Below are positions 1 through 6,789 of a stretch of 64,000 bases of DNA, piece by piece. The position numbers and the translations under genes are program-made. Below the pieces are notes generated by a model that worked only from the letters and a program-made list of their open reading frames with translations, ran no database searches and was not told where the DNA came from. Origin of the DNA: Eikenella corrodens (GTDB lineage Bacteria; Pseudomonadota; Gammaproteobacteria; Burkholderiales; Neisseriaceae); NCBI RefSeq assembly GCF_003990355.1, contig NZ_CP034670.1, positions 930,001 through 994,000 on the forward strand, in the 5' to 3' direction. Position 1 is the first letter of the stretch. Every line of letters begins with the position of its first letter.

Positions 1-723
1 GTTGCCGGCGGCGAGGTCGTTGATGTAGGTGGAGGCGGTGAAGATGCGGATGTCTTTGCGCACGGCGCGCATCATGTCGGTGGCCGCTTGCAGGTCTTCG
101 GGCTTGGTGCTGTTGGGGTCTTTGCCCAAATAGTTAAGCGCCAAGGGGTATTGCTCGAGCGGGCTGTCGAAATAGGAAATGCCGCAGGATTTGAGCTTGG
201 CGGTGTATTCGGGGTTGAACACCAAATCCCACACGTTTTCGGGCATGGGCTTGCCGCCCAAGGCTTTTTGCACCATTTGGGTGTTGATGGCCAGCGTGTT
301 GATGCCCCAGAAATAGGGCACGGCGTATTTATTGCCAGGGTCCACCTGCTCCATCAGCTTGAGCAGCTGCGGGTCGAGGTTGCTGTAGTTGGGGATTTGG
401 CTTTTGTCGATGGGTTGGTAGGCGCCGGCTTGGATTTGGCGGCCTACGTTGGAAATGGAGGGCACCACCAAATCGTAGCCGCTGCTGCCGCTGAGCATTT
501 TGGCTTCGAGGGTTTCGTTGTTGTCGTAGTAGGCGGATCGGATGGTGATGCCGGTTTTTTCGGTGAAGGCGGTGAGGGTGGAGGGGTCGACATAATCCGC
601 CCAGTTGTAGAGGTTGAGCAGGTTGGCGTTATCGCCTTCGGGGGCGGAGGCTTCGCTTTGGGCTTGGCCGCCGCAGGCGGCGAGCAGGCCGGCGCAAATG
701 GCGAGCAGGAGCAGTTTCTTCAT
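1..723 (-). CDS. potF: Polyamine (putrescine/spermidine) ABC transporter substrate-binding lipoprotein, PotF/PotD family, partial
   Basis: The gene starts at the ATG at 723 and runs off the left edge, leaving 241 N-terminal codons. The N-terminus is a lipoprotein signal with lipobox LLAAC (Cys17), so the mature protein is probably anchored in the periplasm. The following sequence has the PotF/SpuE pattern: YNWADYVDP, a conserved ETLEAKMLSGSSGYDLVVPS block, DPGNKYAVPYFWG and a CGISYFDSP block. These belong to periplasmic receptors that deliver putrescine or spermidine to a PotGHI/PotABCD-type importer. The other transporter genes are not in the window. Substrate preference between putrescine and spermidine cannot be settled from half the protein. 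Confidence 0.85.
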   Translation of the reverse strand, partial: MKKLLLLAICAGLLAACGGQAQSEASAPEGDNANLLNLYNWADYVDPSTLTAFTEKTGITIRSAYYDNNETLEAKMLSGSSGYDLVVPSISNVGRQIQAGAYQPIDKSQIPNYSNLDPQLLKLMEQVDPGNKYAVPYFWGINTLAINTQMVQKALGGKPMPENVWDLVFNPEYTAKLKSCGISYFDSPLEQYPLALNYLGKDPNSTKPEDLQAATDMMRAVRKDIRIFTASTYINDLAAGN

Positions 724-970
724 CGTTATTCCTTGGTGGGCGGGGAGGGAAGGGTAAGTAGGCGCAAGTAATCTGGTCATTATAGCCAAACGCTTGGCTC
801 CTTCATACCTTGGGCTGGGGAAACGGTACGGCGGCGTGGTTGGGGTAACTGTGCCGTGCGGCAAGTATTTTTTCAATCTTACCAATAAATTGGCATTTTA
901 TCTGCGCTAAATTAACGCGGCGGCATTTTCTACCTGCTTTTCAGGTAGCCTTCCGGCTATGGAAAAAGCG

Positions 971-1012
971 CATGTTATAGAGTATCATGCCGCCCGTTAC
1001 AACATAACATTC
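971..1012. promoter_or_regulatory. Zur-like operator region upstream of the zinc ABC importer
   Basis: The 15-mer at 995-1009 (reverse complement TGTTATGTTGTAACG) differs at about two positions from the published neisserial Zur motif TGTTATDNHATAACA. A weaker imperfect palindrome, CATGTTATAGAGTATCATG, lies just upstream at 971-989. Both are within 150 bp of the importer ATPase start. Zinc-dependent repression is the natural inference; no binding data are available. Confidence 0.5.
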
Positions 1013-1022
1013 AGCACGCACT

Positions 1023-1127
1023 ATGCACTCTTGGTTACTTCGCGGCGCCGGCAGCCGCCTGCTTTTGGCCGTATCGCTCATCGCCCTGATGCTGGGCGTG
1101 TTTGCTTGGACGGGCGCCGCATTATGA
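1023..1127 (+). CDS. Candidate small membrane peptide translationally coupled to the ABC ATPase
   Basis: This is a 34-codon ATG-initiated ORF. It encodes a short basic N-terminus (MHSWLLRGAGSR) followed by a hydrophobic stretch of about 20 residues (LLLAVSLIALMLGVFAW), predicting one transmembrane helix. Its TGA stop overlaps the ATG of the downstream ATPase as ATGA, a classical translational-coupling arrangement. It lies directly after the Zur-like sites. No strong Shine-Dalgarno sequence is visible before its ATG, which weakens the case. It could be a coupling leader peptide, a small transporter accessory protein or a chance ORF. Confidence 0.4.
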   Translation: MHSWLLRGAGSRLLLAVSLIALMLGVFAWTGAAL

Positions 1128-1852
1128 GCATTGTATTCGACAACCTCACTGTGAGCTACCGTCGCCATCCCGCCGTGCACCACATTTGCGGCGAATTCGC
1201 GCCCGGCAGCATGTGGGCGGTGTTCGGCCCTAATGGCGCGGGTAAATCCACCCTGCTCAAAGCCATTATGGGGCTATTGAAAACCAGCACCGGCAGCGTG
1301 CAATGGCAAGGCATCGCCCGCCGCGACATCGCTTATTTGCCCCAGCAATCCGATATCGACTGCAGCCAGCCCATTTCCGTATATGAGCTGGCCGCCATGG
1401 GTTTGTGGTATGAAATCGGCTTTTTCGGCGGTACCAAGCCCGAACAACGCGAACGGGTGCACGCCGCGCTCGAGCGCGTGGGCATGGCCGATTTCGCCCG
1501 CCGGAGCATCGGCCAGCTTTCCAACGGCCAATTCCAGCGCGTGCTGTTTGCCCGTATGCTGGTGCAGGACGCCAAATTCCTGCTGTTGGACGAGCCCTTC
1601 AACGCCGTGGACGCGCGCACTACTTACGAATTGCTGGAAGTATTGCGCCAATGCCACCAAAACGAAGGCCGTGCCGTGATTGCCGTGTTGCACGATTATG
1701 AGCAGGTGCGCGCCTACTTCCCCCACACCTTCCTGATTGCCCGCGAAAAAATCGCCAGCGGCGCCACTGCCGACGTGCTCACCGAAGGCTACCTGAAACA
1801 GGCCGCCGAAGCCATGCACCGCACCGAACCGCGCGAATGGTGCGCCGCTTGA
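1124..1852 (+). CDS. znuC: Zinc/manganese ABC transporter ATP-binding protein (ZnuC/MntB-like)
   Basis: This is a 242-aa cytoplasmic ATPase that powers import of Zn2+ or Mn2+ through the permease encoded at 2283-3155. Walker A is GPNGAGKST (residues 35-43), the Q-loop is in AYLPQQS, the signature is LSNGQFQR (LSGGQ with an Asn), Walker B is FLLLDEP and the H-loop is AVLHD. The start at 1124 was chosen because the ORF can be extended upstream to 959 but that stretch contains the regulatory region and no family similarity. A DUS lies inside the 3' end of the gene (about 1786) and encodes GYLK. Metal choice (Zn or Mn) is inferred from the His-rich partner at 3848-4792. Confidence 0.88.
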   Translation: MSIVFDNLTVSYRRHPAVHHICGEFAPGSMWAVFGPNGAGKSTLLKAIMGLLKTSTGSVQWQGIARRDIAYLPQQSDIDCSQPISVYELAAMGLWYEIGFFGGTKPEQRERVHAALERVGMADFARRSIGQLSNGQFQRVLFARMLVQDAKFLLLDEPFNAVDARTTYELLEVLRQCHQNEGRAVIAVLHDYEQVRAYFPHTFLIAREKIASGATADVLTEGYLKQAAEAMHRTEPREWCAA

Positions 1853-1874
1853 GTTTTCAGGTAGCCTTAACGCC

Positions 1875-2207
1875 ATGTTTGCCGCCACCGTTATTTTCTT
1901 CCGAAACCGCAGCGAAGATTTTCCCGCTGAAGCGTTCCCGCAGCGCATCCGCAGCCGCACGCACTTCCCCGCCGAAGGCTATCGCCCGCACTTTGCGCCC
2001 AAAGGCAGCCGCGAAATGCTCGGCATCGTGTTTGCCGCGTTCGAGCACACCCGATTCGGCGAGCCGCTGCAAGCCGGGCTGGATTACCTCTATCCCGGCC
2101 GCGTGGATTATTCTGCCCTGCGCCCCGGCACGGAATTTTGGATTATGGAAGGCGGCACCGCCGTGGGCGAAGGCGTGATCACTGCCAATAGCCGGCCGCC
2201 TGCTTAG
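1875..2207 (+). CDS. Small protein resembling EF-Tu domain III, inside the metal importer operon
   Basis: The 110-aa product lies between the ATPase and permease genes, 22 nt after the ATPase stop. Two stretches recall the C-terminal beta-barrel of elongation factor Tu: EGYRPHFAPKGSREM near residues 38-52 (compare the GYRPQF...TTDVTG region) and FWIMEGGTAVGEGVIT near residues 88-103 (compare FAIREGGRTVGAGVV). There is no GTPase domain. The function is unknown; it could be a stand-alone domain III-like fold with a new role. Family assignment rests on reading the sequence only. Confidence 0.6.
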   Translation: MFAATVIFFRNRSEDFPAEAFPQRIRSRTHFPAEGYRPHFAPKGSREMLGIVFAAFEHTRFGEPLQAGLDYLYPGRVDYSALRPGTEFWIMEGGTAVGEGVITANSRPPA

Positions 2208-2282
2208 CAGGCTACCTGAAAGCATGAGTTTCCAAGAAACCAAACAATAAAACCTAATCTACTAACCGAATAAGCACACGCC

Positions 2283-3155
2283 ATGACCCTCTCCCAGCTC
2301 CTGATCGAACCCTTTGCCGACGATTTTATGCGCTATGCCCTTGCCTCCGTGCTGTTTCTGGCCGTGGGCGCGGCGCCGGTGGGCGTGTTTTTGGTGATGC
2401 GGCGCATGAGCCTGGTGGGCGATGCGCTCGGCCATGCGGTGCTGCCCGGCGCGGCGGCGGGCTATATTGCCGCCGGTTCGCTCAGCCTGCCCGCCATGAG
2501 CTTGGGCGGTTTTGCCGCCGGGCTGGCGATGGCGCTGCTGGCCGGCTTGGTGAGCCGCCACACCAATTTGAAGGAAGACGCGAATTTTGCCGCGTTTTAT
2601 CTGGCCAGCCTGGCCTTGGGCGTGGTGCTGGTGAGCAGCTACGGCAGCAATGTGGATTTGCTGCATCTCTTGTTTGGTTCGGTGCTGGCGGTGGATACGC
2701 CGTCGCTGATTTTGGTGCTGTGCGTGAGCGCGGTGTCGGTGTTGACGCTGGCGCTGATCTACCGCCCGCTGATGCTGGAGAGCATCGACCCGCTGTTTCT
2801 GCGCGCGGTAAACGGGCGCGGCGGGCTGTGGCATGTGCTGTTTCTGATGCTGGTGGTACTGAATTTGGTGGCCGGTTTTCAGGCCATCGGCACGCTGATG
2901 TCGGTGGGTGTGATGATGCTGCCTGCGATTACCGCGCGGCTGTGGTCGCGCAGCATGGGCGGGCTGATTGCGCTCGCGGTGCTGATTGCGCTCGCCTGCA
3001 GCTTCTGCGGCCTGCTGTTTTCCTACCATGTGGATATCCCCTCCGGCCCGGCGATTATTTTGTGCCTGGGCGGCGTGTATGCCGTGTCGCTGTTTATCGG
3101 GCGCGAGGGCGGGATGCTGCCTAAATGGTGGCGCGGGAGACATTTACGGGCTTGA
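2283..3155 (+). CDS. znuB: Zinc/manganese ABC transporter permease (ZnuB family)
   Basis: This 290-aa polytopic inner-membrane protein has eight or nine hydrophobic segments. The ABC-3 family hallmark MRRMSLVGDALGHAVLPG lies near residues 40-57. It forms the metal channel that pairs with the ATPase encoded at 1124-1852. The TNLKEDANFA loop and the conserved GLLFSYHVDIPSGPAI motif near the C-terminus fit ZnuB/MntB-type permeases. It starts about 75 nt after the EF-Tu-like gene and is in the same direction, so one operon is likely. Confidence 0.88.
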   Translation: MTLSQLLIEPFADDFMRYALASVLFLAVGAAPVGVFLVMRRMSLVGDALGHAVLPGAAAGYIAAGSLSLPAMSLGGFAAGLAMALLAGLVSRHTNLKEDANFAAFYLASLALGVVLVSSYGSNVDLLHLLFGSVLAVDTPSLILVLCVSAVSVLTLALIYRPLMLESIDPLFLRAVNGRGGLWHVLFLMLVVLNLVAGFQAIGTLMSVGVMMLPAITARLWSRSMGGLIALAVLIALACSFCGLLFSYHVDIPSGPAIILCLGGVYAVSLFIGREGGMLPKWWRGRHLRA

Positions 3156-3320
3156 TATTTGGCGGCTACCCATCGGCTAAAGGCTACCTGAAAATACGGC
3201 AGCCTCAAGTTGGGCATTAATGCCATATAACCCAGTTTGTTTCCGGTTTTCAGGTAGCCTTTGTGGTTATCATGAATTAAACCGTATTTTCACCAACAAT
3301 CTACCGGTCTCGCCATCTGT
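3156..3320. other. Intergenic segment with two DUS
   Basis: This segment follows the permease gene. It contains AGGCTACCTGAA at about 3181 and its reverse complement at about 3247, a loose inverted pair that could serve as a terminator. No ORF with coding character was found. Confidence 0.5.
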
Positions 3321-3680
3321 CTGCTGGCACAGCCGAACGGAGCGCGGTTTTTCGGGGAATAAGGGCTTGCATGTTCGAAGCGGCGAAGCCGCAAGTTGCA
3401 GCTAATCCAATTTCTCTTTGCGCCCGAAAAACCGCGTGGAGTGAGGGAAGTTTGGCGAAGCCAAACTTGTGCCCGCAGTCGCTTTTCTTTTGCTTCCTTT
3501 TCTTTGGCGAGGCAAAGAAAACGAGGTCTCCGAAGGAGGACGAGTTTCTGCGAAGCAAAAACGAAGCCTTCGTTAGAAGGGTTCGTTTTAACGAAGTTAA
3601 AACAAGACCTCTGCAAGAGGGCTTGTTTTTACGCAGCTAAACGAGTGCCCGTGCCGGCACGAGGCGCAAAGGTGAACAGG
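3321..3680 (+). repeat. Dispersed hairpin-rich repeat, copy A (longest)
   Basis: This is a multi-hairpin element shared with 34127-34387 (same strand) and 17891-18110 (opposite strand). Conserved blocks include GAACGGAGCGCGGTTTTT, AATAAGGGCTTGC, GTGAGGGAAGTTTGGC and CGCAGTCGCTTTTCTT. It is a chain of short inverted repeats with CGAAG-like loops: GCGGCGAAGCCGC, GTTTGGCGAAGCCAAAC, CTTTGGCGAGGCAAAG and TTTTAACGAAGTTAAAA. Copy A carries extra hairpins after about 3560. Open frames on both strands are low-complexity translations of the repeat and are not credible genes. Confidence 0.8.
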
Positions 3681-3770
3681 GGGCGACCACGAGAGTCGCC
3701 TGGAAATTATAAGGATTAATTCAATCAATAATATGCCAATGTAGTGGTATCAGTTTGAACAAGCTTTAAA

Positions 3771-3798
3771 GGCTACCTGAAATCTTTCAGGTAGCCTC
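3771..3798 (+). terminator. Inverted DUS pair upstream of the metal-binding protein gene
   Basis: AGGCTACCTGAAA and TTTCAGGTAGCCT are separated by two bases and form a perfect hairpin 50 nt before the binding-protein ATG. It could terminate upstream transcription or separate the binding-protein gene from the ATPase/permease operon. No clear U-tract follows. Confidence 0.55.
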
Positions 3799-3847
3799 AC
3801 GGACGAGCCGGAAGGCTCACATGACAAACAACCATAAGGAGTAAAAG

Positions 3848-4792
3848 ATGAATTTGAAACATTGGAAACTCGGCCTGATTGCCGCGCTGTTTTCCGGCAG
3901 CCTGTATGCCGCGCCGGTGGAAGTGGTGGCGAGCTTCAGCATTTTGGGCGACGTGGCCAAGCAGGTGGGCGGCGAGCGCGTGAACGTGAGCAACCTGGTC
4001 GGCCCCGACCAAGACGCGCATGCCTACAACCTCACCAGCCGCGATATGCAGCGCATCCGCAATGCCAAGCTGGTGCTGGTGAACGGTTTGGGCTTTGAGC
4101 AGGCCGCGGTGATGCGCGGCATCCGCCAAAGCGGCGTGCCGTTTGCCGAAGCCACCAAAAACATCCAGCCGATGAAGGCCGAAGACCACGACGACGATGA
4201 TCACGACCACGATCACGGCCATGACCACCACGGCCACGGTCATGACCACGGCCACCACCATCACGGCGAATTCGACCCGCACGTATGGAATGATCCCGTG
4301 CTGATGAAAACCTACGCCCAAAACGTGGCCGACGCGCTGATTAAAGTCGATCCGCAAGGCCGCGCTTATTATCAGCAGCGCCTCAGCGGCTACCAAGCCC
4401 GCCTCGACGCCATGCACCAATGGGCGCAAACCCAATTTAACAGCGTGCCGCAGGCACGGCGCAAAGTGCTCACTGGGCACGATGCCTTCAACTACATGGG
4501 CAAACGCTACCGCATCGAATTCATCGCCCCGCAAGGCGTGAGCACCGAAGCCGAGCCTTCCGCCCGCCAGGTTTCCGCTCTAATCCGCCAAATCCGCAGC
4601 CAGGGTATCCGCGCCGCGTTTAGCGAAAACATCAAAGATTCGCGCATGGTGGAACGCATCTCGCGCGAAACCGGCATCCGCGTAAACGGCAAGCTCTATT
4701 CCGACGCCCTGAGCCGCGGCGCTCCCGCTGCCACTTATGAGCAAATGTTCCGCTACAACGTGAACGCGCTGGTGAATGCGATGAAGCAGTAA
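3848..4792 (+). CDS. znuA: Zinc/manganese-binding periplasmic protein with His-rich loop (ZnuA/MntC-like)
   Basis: The 314-aa product has a Sec signal peptide ending near residue 21 (SGSLYAA). It belongs to the cluster A-I metal-binding receptors: DAHAY (His58), DPHVW (His145) and LTGHDAF supply family metal ligands. Residues 113-140 form a His/Asp-rich loop (repeated HDH and HGH units), which in ZnuA proteins is associated with zinc. It delivers metal to the permease encoded at 2283-3155, although about 690 bp of repeat DNA separates the two genes. GAGTAAAAG just before the ATG is a plausible ribosome site. Manganese cannot be excluded, because neisserial MntC is a relative. Confidence 0.92.
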   Translation: MNLKHWKLGLIAALFSGSLYAAPVEVVASFSILGDVAKQVGGERVNVSNLVGPDQDAHAYNLTSRDMQRIRNAKLVLVNGLGFEQAAVMRGIRQSGVPFAEATKNIQPMKAEDHDDDDHDHDHGHDHHGHGHDHGHHHHGEFDPHVWNDPVLMKTYAQNVADALIKVDPQGRAYYQQRLSGYQARLDAMHQWAQTQFNSVPQARRKVLTGHDAFNYMGKRYRIEFIAPQGVSTEAEPSARQVSALIRQIRSQGIRAAFSENIKDSRMVERISRETGIRVNGKLYSDALSRGAPAATYEQMFRYNVNALVNAMKQ

Positions 4793-4811
4793 TTGTTTGA
4801 AACGGCATAGT

Positions 4812-4855
4812 AAAGGCTACCTGAAAACCGATTTTTTAGTTTTCAGGTAGCCTTT
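4812..4855 (+). terminator. DUS-pair terminator of the metal-binding protein gene
   Basis: AAAGGCTACCTGAAAAC and its exact complement GTTTTCAGGTAGCCTTT flank a T-rich loop, starting about 20 nt after the stop codon. Confidence 0.8.
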
Positions 4856-4888
4856 TATGATGGCGGAAACAAAGCGGTAGGGTTTCAG

Positions 4889-5210
4889 CTAGCCGCTTAC
4901 GTTTAAATGGGCATCGTATGGTTTGGAATGTTCCGCCACGATTTGCTGCAAATCACCCATCAGGCGGTCGATGGTTTGGGCATATGCAACGGCATCGAGC
5001 TGGGAGAGCAGGTCTAACTCATCGAAATATAGTGAATTAACAAAAACCAGTACGGCGTTGGCTCGCCTTGCCGTAACGTGTGTACTGTCTGCGGCTCGCC
5101 GCCTTGTCCTGATTTAAATTTAATCCACTATACGCAATGATATTCTGCAATTTCGGCGGGCAGTAGGGCAGGATTTCATCATAATTTTTCGGCATGCACT
5201 CCGCACACAT
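4889..5210 (-). pseudogene. Small gene interrupted by a Correia element
   Basis: Reading the minus strand from an ATG at 5210 (or the better-placed ATG at 5195 after GGAG) gives MPKNYDEILPYCPPKLQNII and then AY, where the Correia element at 5028-5132 begins. Reading through the element meets a stop. Removing the element together with one TA duplication restores the frame exactly: the second part continues FDELDLLSQLDAVAYAQTID and ends at TAG 4889. The intact protein would have been about 75-80 aa. No family was recognised. Confidence 0.65.
5028..5132. mobile_element. Correia repeat enclosed element (CREE/NEMIS), 105 bp
   Basis: The terminal inverted repeats are TATAGTGAATTAAC... and ...TTAATCCACTATA. 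The core contains the typical Correia sequence CTTGCCGTAACGTGTGTACT followed by GTCTGCGGCTCGCCGCCTTG. It appears inserted at TA within the broken gene at 4889-5210. Confidence 0.9.
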
Positions 5211-5242
5211 CCTACCCAGCGGGCTGCGTTTGCCGCGTTATC

Positions 5243-5608
5243 CTACTGGCTTTGCCGCATCATCTCGTCCATCGCTCGGCCGGCGTTGAGATAGCCTTGG
5301 CGGTTGGCCGAGCAGAAAGTTTCCTTGCCTACGCGTGCGATGCGCATGTCGGAATCGTCCCATACTTGGTTGATATACTCGGTAACCTGGTTGCGGGAGA
5401 ATATCTTTCCGCAGCGCTGCCGGTATACTTGGGCTGTTTTCATGTGCGTACCCTCATTGAAGCCGCAGGCCTGTTCCAGATAAGAATTAAACCCGCTCAT
5501 TTGCGCCAGCCCTTGGCAGAAGTCTTTCTGATTGTGGATTTCCCTCAGCGGTTCGGCCACGGCGGCCAGCGGCAGGCAGAGGAGGATGGCGGGGATGAGT
5601 TTTTTCAT
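5243..5608 (-). CDS. Secreted small cysteine-containing protein of unknown function
   Basis: The 121-aa product has a clear Sec signal (MKKLIPAILLCLPLAAVA, cleavage near residue 18). Four cysteines follow in the mature part (FCQ, ACGF, RCGK, FCSA), suggesting two disulfides and a periplasmic or secreted location. The rest is hydrophilic and probably helical. It ends 34 nt from the broken gene at 4889-5210 and is in the same direction. No family was recognised. Confidence 0.7.
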   Translation of the reverse strand: MKKLIPAILLCLPLAAVAEPLREIHNQKDFCQGLAQMSGFNSYLEQACGFNEGTHMKTAQVYRQRCGKIFSRNQVTEYINQVWDDSDMRIARVGKETFCSANRQGYLNAGRAMDEMMRQSQ

Positions 5609-5684
5609 TGCGGTTTCCTTATTTGATAAAGTTTGTTGGGGCGGCAGGCCAAGCTGGGCGGCAGGCCGAGCTGCCTGACGCAGA

Positions 5685-5728
5685 TATTTTCAGGTAGCCT
5701 GAATGGCATCAGGGGCTACCTGAAAATT
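5685..5728 (-). terminator. DUS-pair terminator after the ion channel gene
   Basis: ATTTTCAGGTAGCC and GGCTACCTGAAAAT form a hairpin that overlaps the channel stop codon. One arm has GGGGCT instead of AGGCT. Confidence 0.6.
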
Positions 5729-6563
5729 ATTTTGTCTGCCGTTCGCGCAGCAATGCTTTGATTTCGGCCATTTCTTGATGCAGGCGCGCCAGCTCGGCGC
5801 TGCTTACCAAGATTTGGCCGTCCTGCAGCATTTCGGGCCGGTGTTCCGCCTCCGGGCCGGTGGAATGCAGGTTCGACATGGTATCCACAATCACGGCCAC
5901 GAATAAGTTCAGCATCACAAAGGCAGACACCAAAATAAACGGCACGAAAAACAGCCAGGCGTTTGGATAGGCTTCCATCACAGGGCGCACAATGCCCATC
6001 GACCAGCTCTCCAGGGTCATCACTTGAAACAGCGTATACAGCGATTTGCCCAGGCTGCCGAACCATTCGGGGAAACGTTCGCCGAAGAGCGTGGTGGCCA
6101 TCACCGCGCCCACGTAAAACAGAATGCCCATCAGCCCCGCAATCGCACCGATACCCGGCACGGCCTGCAAAATGGCATCGGCAATCCGGCGCAGCTGCGG
6201 CATGCGGTTGATCAGCCGCAGCACGCGCAACACGCGCAGCGAGCGCAACACCGAAAGCGCGCCCGCATTGGGCAACAGCGCCACGGCCACCACGAGGAAA
6301 TCGAAAATATTCCAGCCGTCGCGGAAAAAACGCCGCCCCAAAGCAATGAATTTCGCCGCCAATTCCACAATAAAAATAATCAGCGCGGCCATATCCAGCC
6401 AATGCAGCAGCGCGCCGCAACGCGCCACCACGGCGGGCGAGGTTTGCAGGCCGAGGATGATGGCATTTAAAACGATGATGATGAGGATGGCCAGCTGGGT
6501 GGTTTGGTGCAAAACAACGGCACCGATTTTTTGCCGCCAAACGGCAGGAGAAGTGTGTGTCAT
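5727..6563 (-). CDS. Voltage-gated sodium channel, bacterial BacNav type (NavAb-like)
   Basis: The 278-aa product has one six-helix channel unit, so four copies would assemble the pore. The S4 voltage sensor carries Arg107, Arg110, Arg113 and Arg116 at every third position. The pore helix and selectivity filter read LFQVMTLESWSMGIVRP (filter TLESWS at 183-188), identical in this stretch to the Arcobacter NavAb channel as I remember it, so Na+ selectivity is expected. S6 and a C-terminal helix (ELARLHQEMAEIKALL) that can form the tetramer coiled coil follow. The start at 6563 (MTHTSP) was chosen because upstream codons to 6662 show no family similarity. Confidence 0.92.
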   Translation of the reverse strand: MTHTSPAVWRQKIGAVVLHQTTQLAILIIIVLNAIILGLQTSPAVVARCGALLHWLDMAALIIFIVELAAKFIALGRRFFRDGWNIFDFLVVAVALLPNAGALSVLRSLRVLRVLRLINRMPQLRRIADAILQAVPGIGAIAGLMGILFYVGAVMATTLFGERFPEWFGSLGKSLYTLFQVMTLESWSMGIVRPVMEAYPNAWLFFVPFILVSAFVMLNLFVAVIVDTMSNLHSTGPEAEHRPEMLQDGQILVSSAELARLHQEMAEIKALLRERQTK

Positions 6564-6705
6564 GATGTGTGTGAATGGATAAGGATTAACAATTGGCTGT
6601 CTGAAAGCAGGCAGTAGGATGAAACAAGATGATGGAGAAGCCTGTATGGCCAGCTTTTCCATCGGGCGTATTGTATCAAGTTTTTCACTGCATTGAAGCT
6701 TAACG

Positions 6706-6745
6706 ATTTCAGGTAGCCTGCATGGTGATACAGGCTACCTGAAAA
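6706..6745. terminator. Inverted DUS pair
   Basis: TTTCAGGTAGCCTG and CAGGCTACCTGAAA are separated by about 11 nt. The pair lies between the orphan gene at 6790-7407 (minus strand) and the channel gene and could terminate the former. Confidence 0.6.
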
Positions 6746-6769
6746 ATGGCAGCCTGCACTTATGAGGCT

Positions 6770-6789
6770 GTCGGATTTGAAAATCTGAC
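6770..6789. repeat. Short palindromic repeat (GTCGGATT type), copy 1
   Basis: GTCGGATTTGAAAATCTGAC followed by CTACGG abuts the stop of the orphan gene at 6790-7407. A second copy is at 7555-7574, and looser relatives occur near 25990 and 26650. Confidence 0.5.

Noticed and set aside
88..771. Plus-strand 227-codon ORF opposite the polyamine-binding protein
   Set aside because: Antisense shadow: low-complexity Gly/Val-rich translation, while the minus strand encodes a recognisable PotF-like lipoprotein.
959..1123. Upstream extension of the metal ABC ATPase to 959
   Set aside because: It runs through the Zur-like region and has no similarity to the family; the ATG at 1124 gives the standard N-terminus.
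2262..3143. Minus-strand 293-codon ORF opposite the permease
   Set aside because: His/Gln-rich, no family pattern; the plus strand is a clear ABC-3 permease.
3371..3719. Overlapping ORFs of about 90-110 codons in the hairpin repeat
   Set aside because: The same translations recur in every copy on both strands and reflect the repeat; no ribosome sites or family features.
4923..5117. Plus-strand 64-codon ORF spanning a Correia element
   Set aside because: Its reading frame is made largely of the Correia element and the same peptide appears at the other copies.
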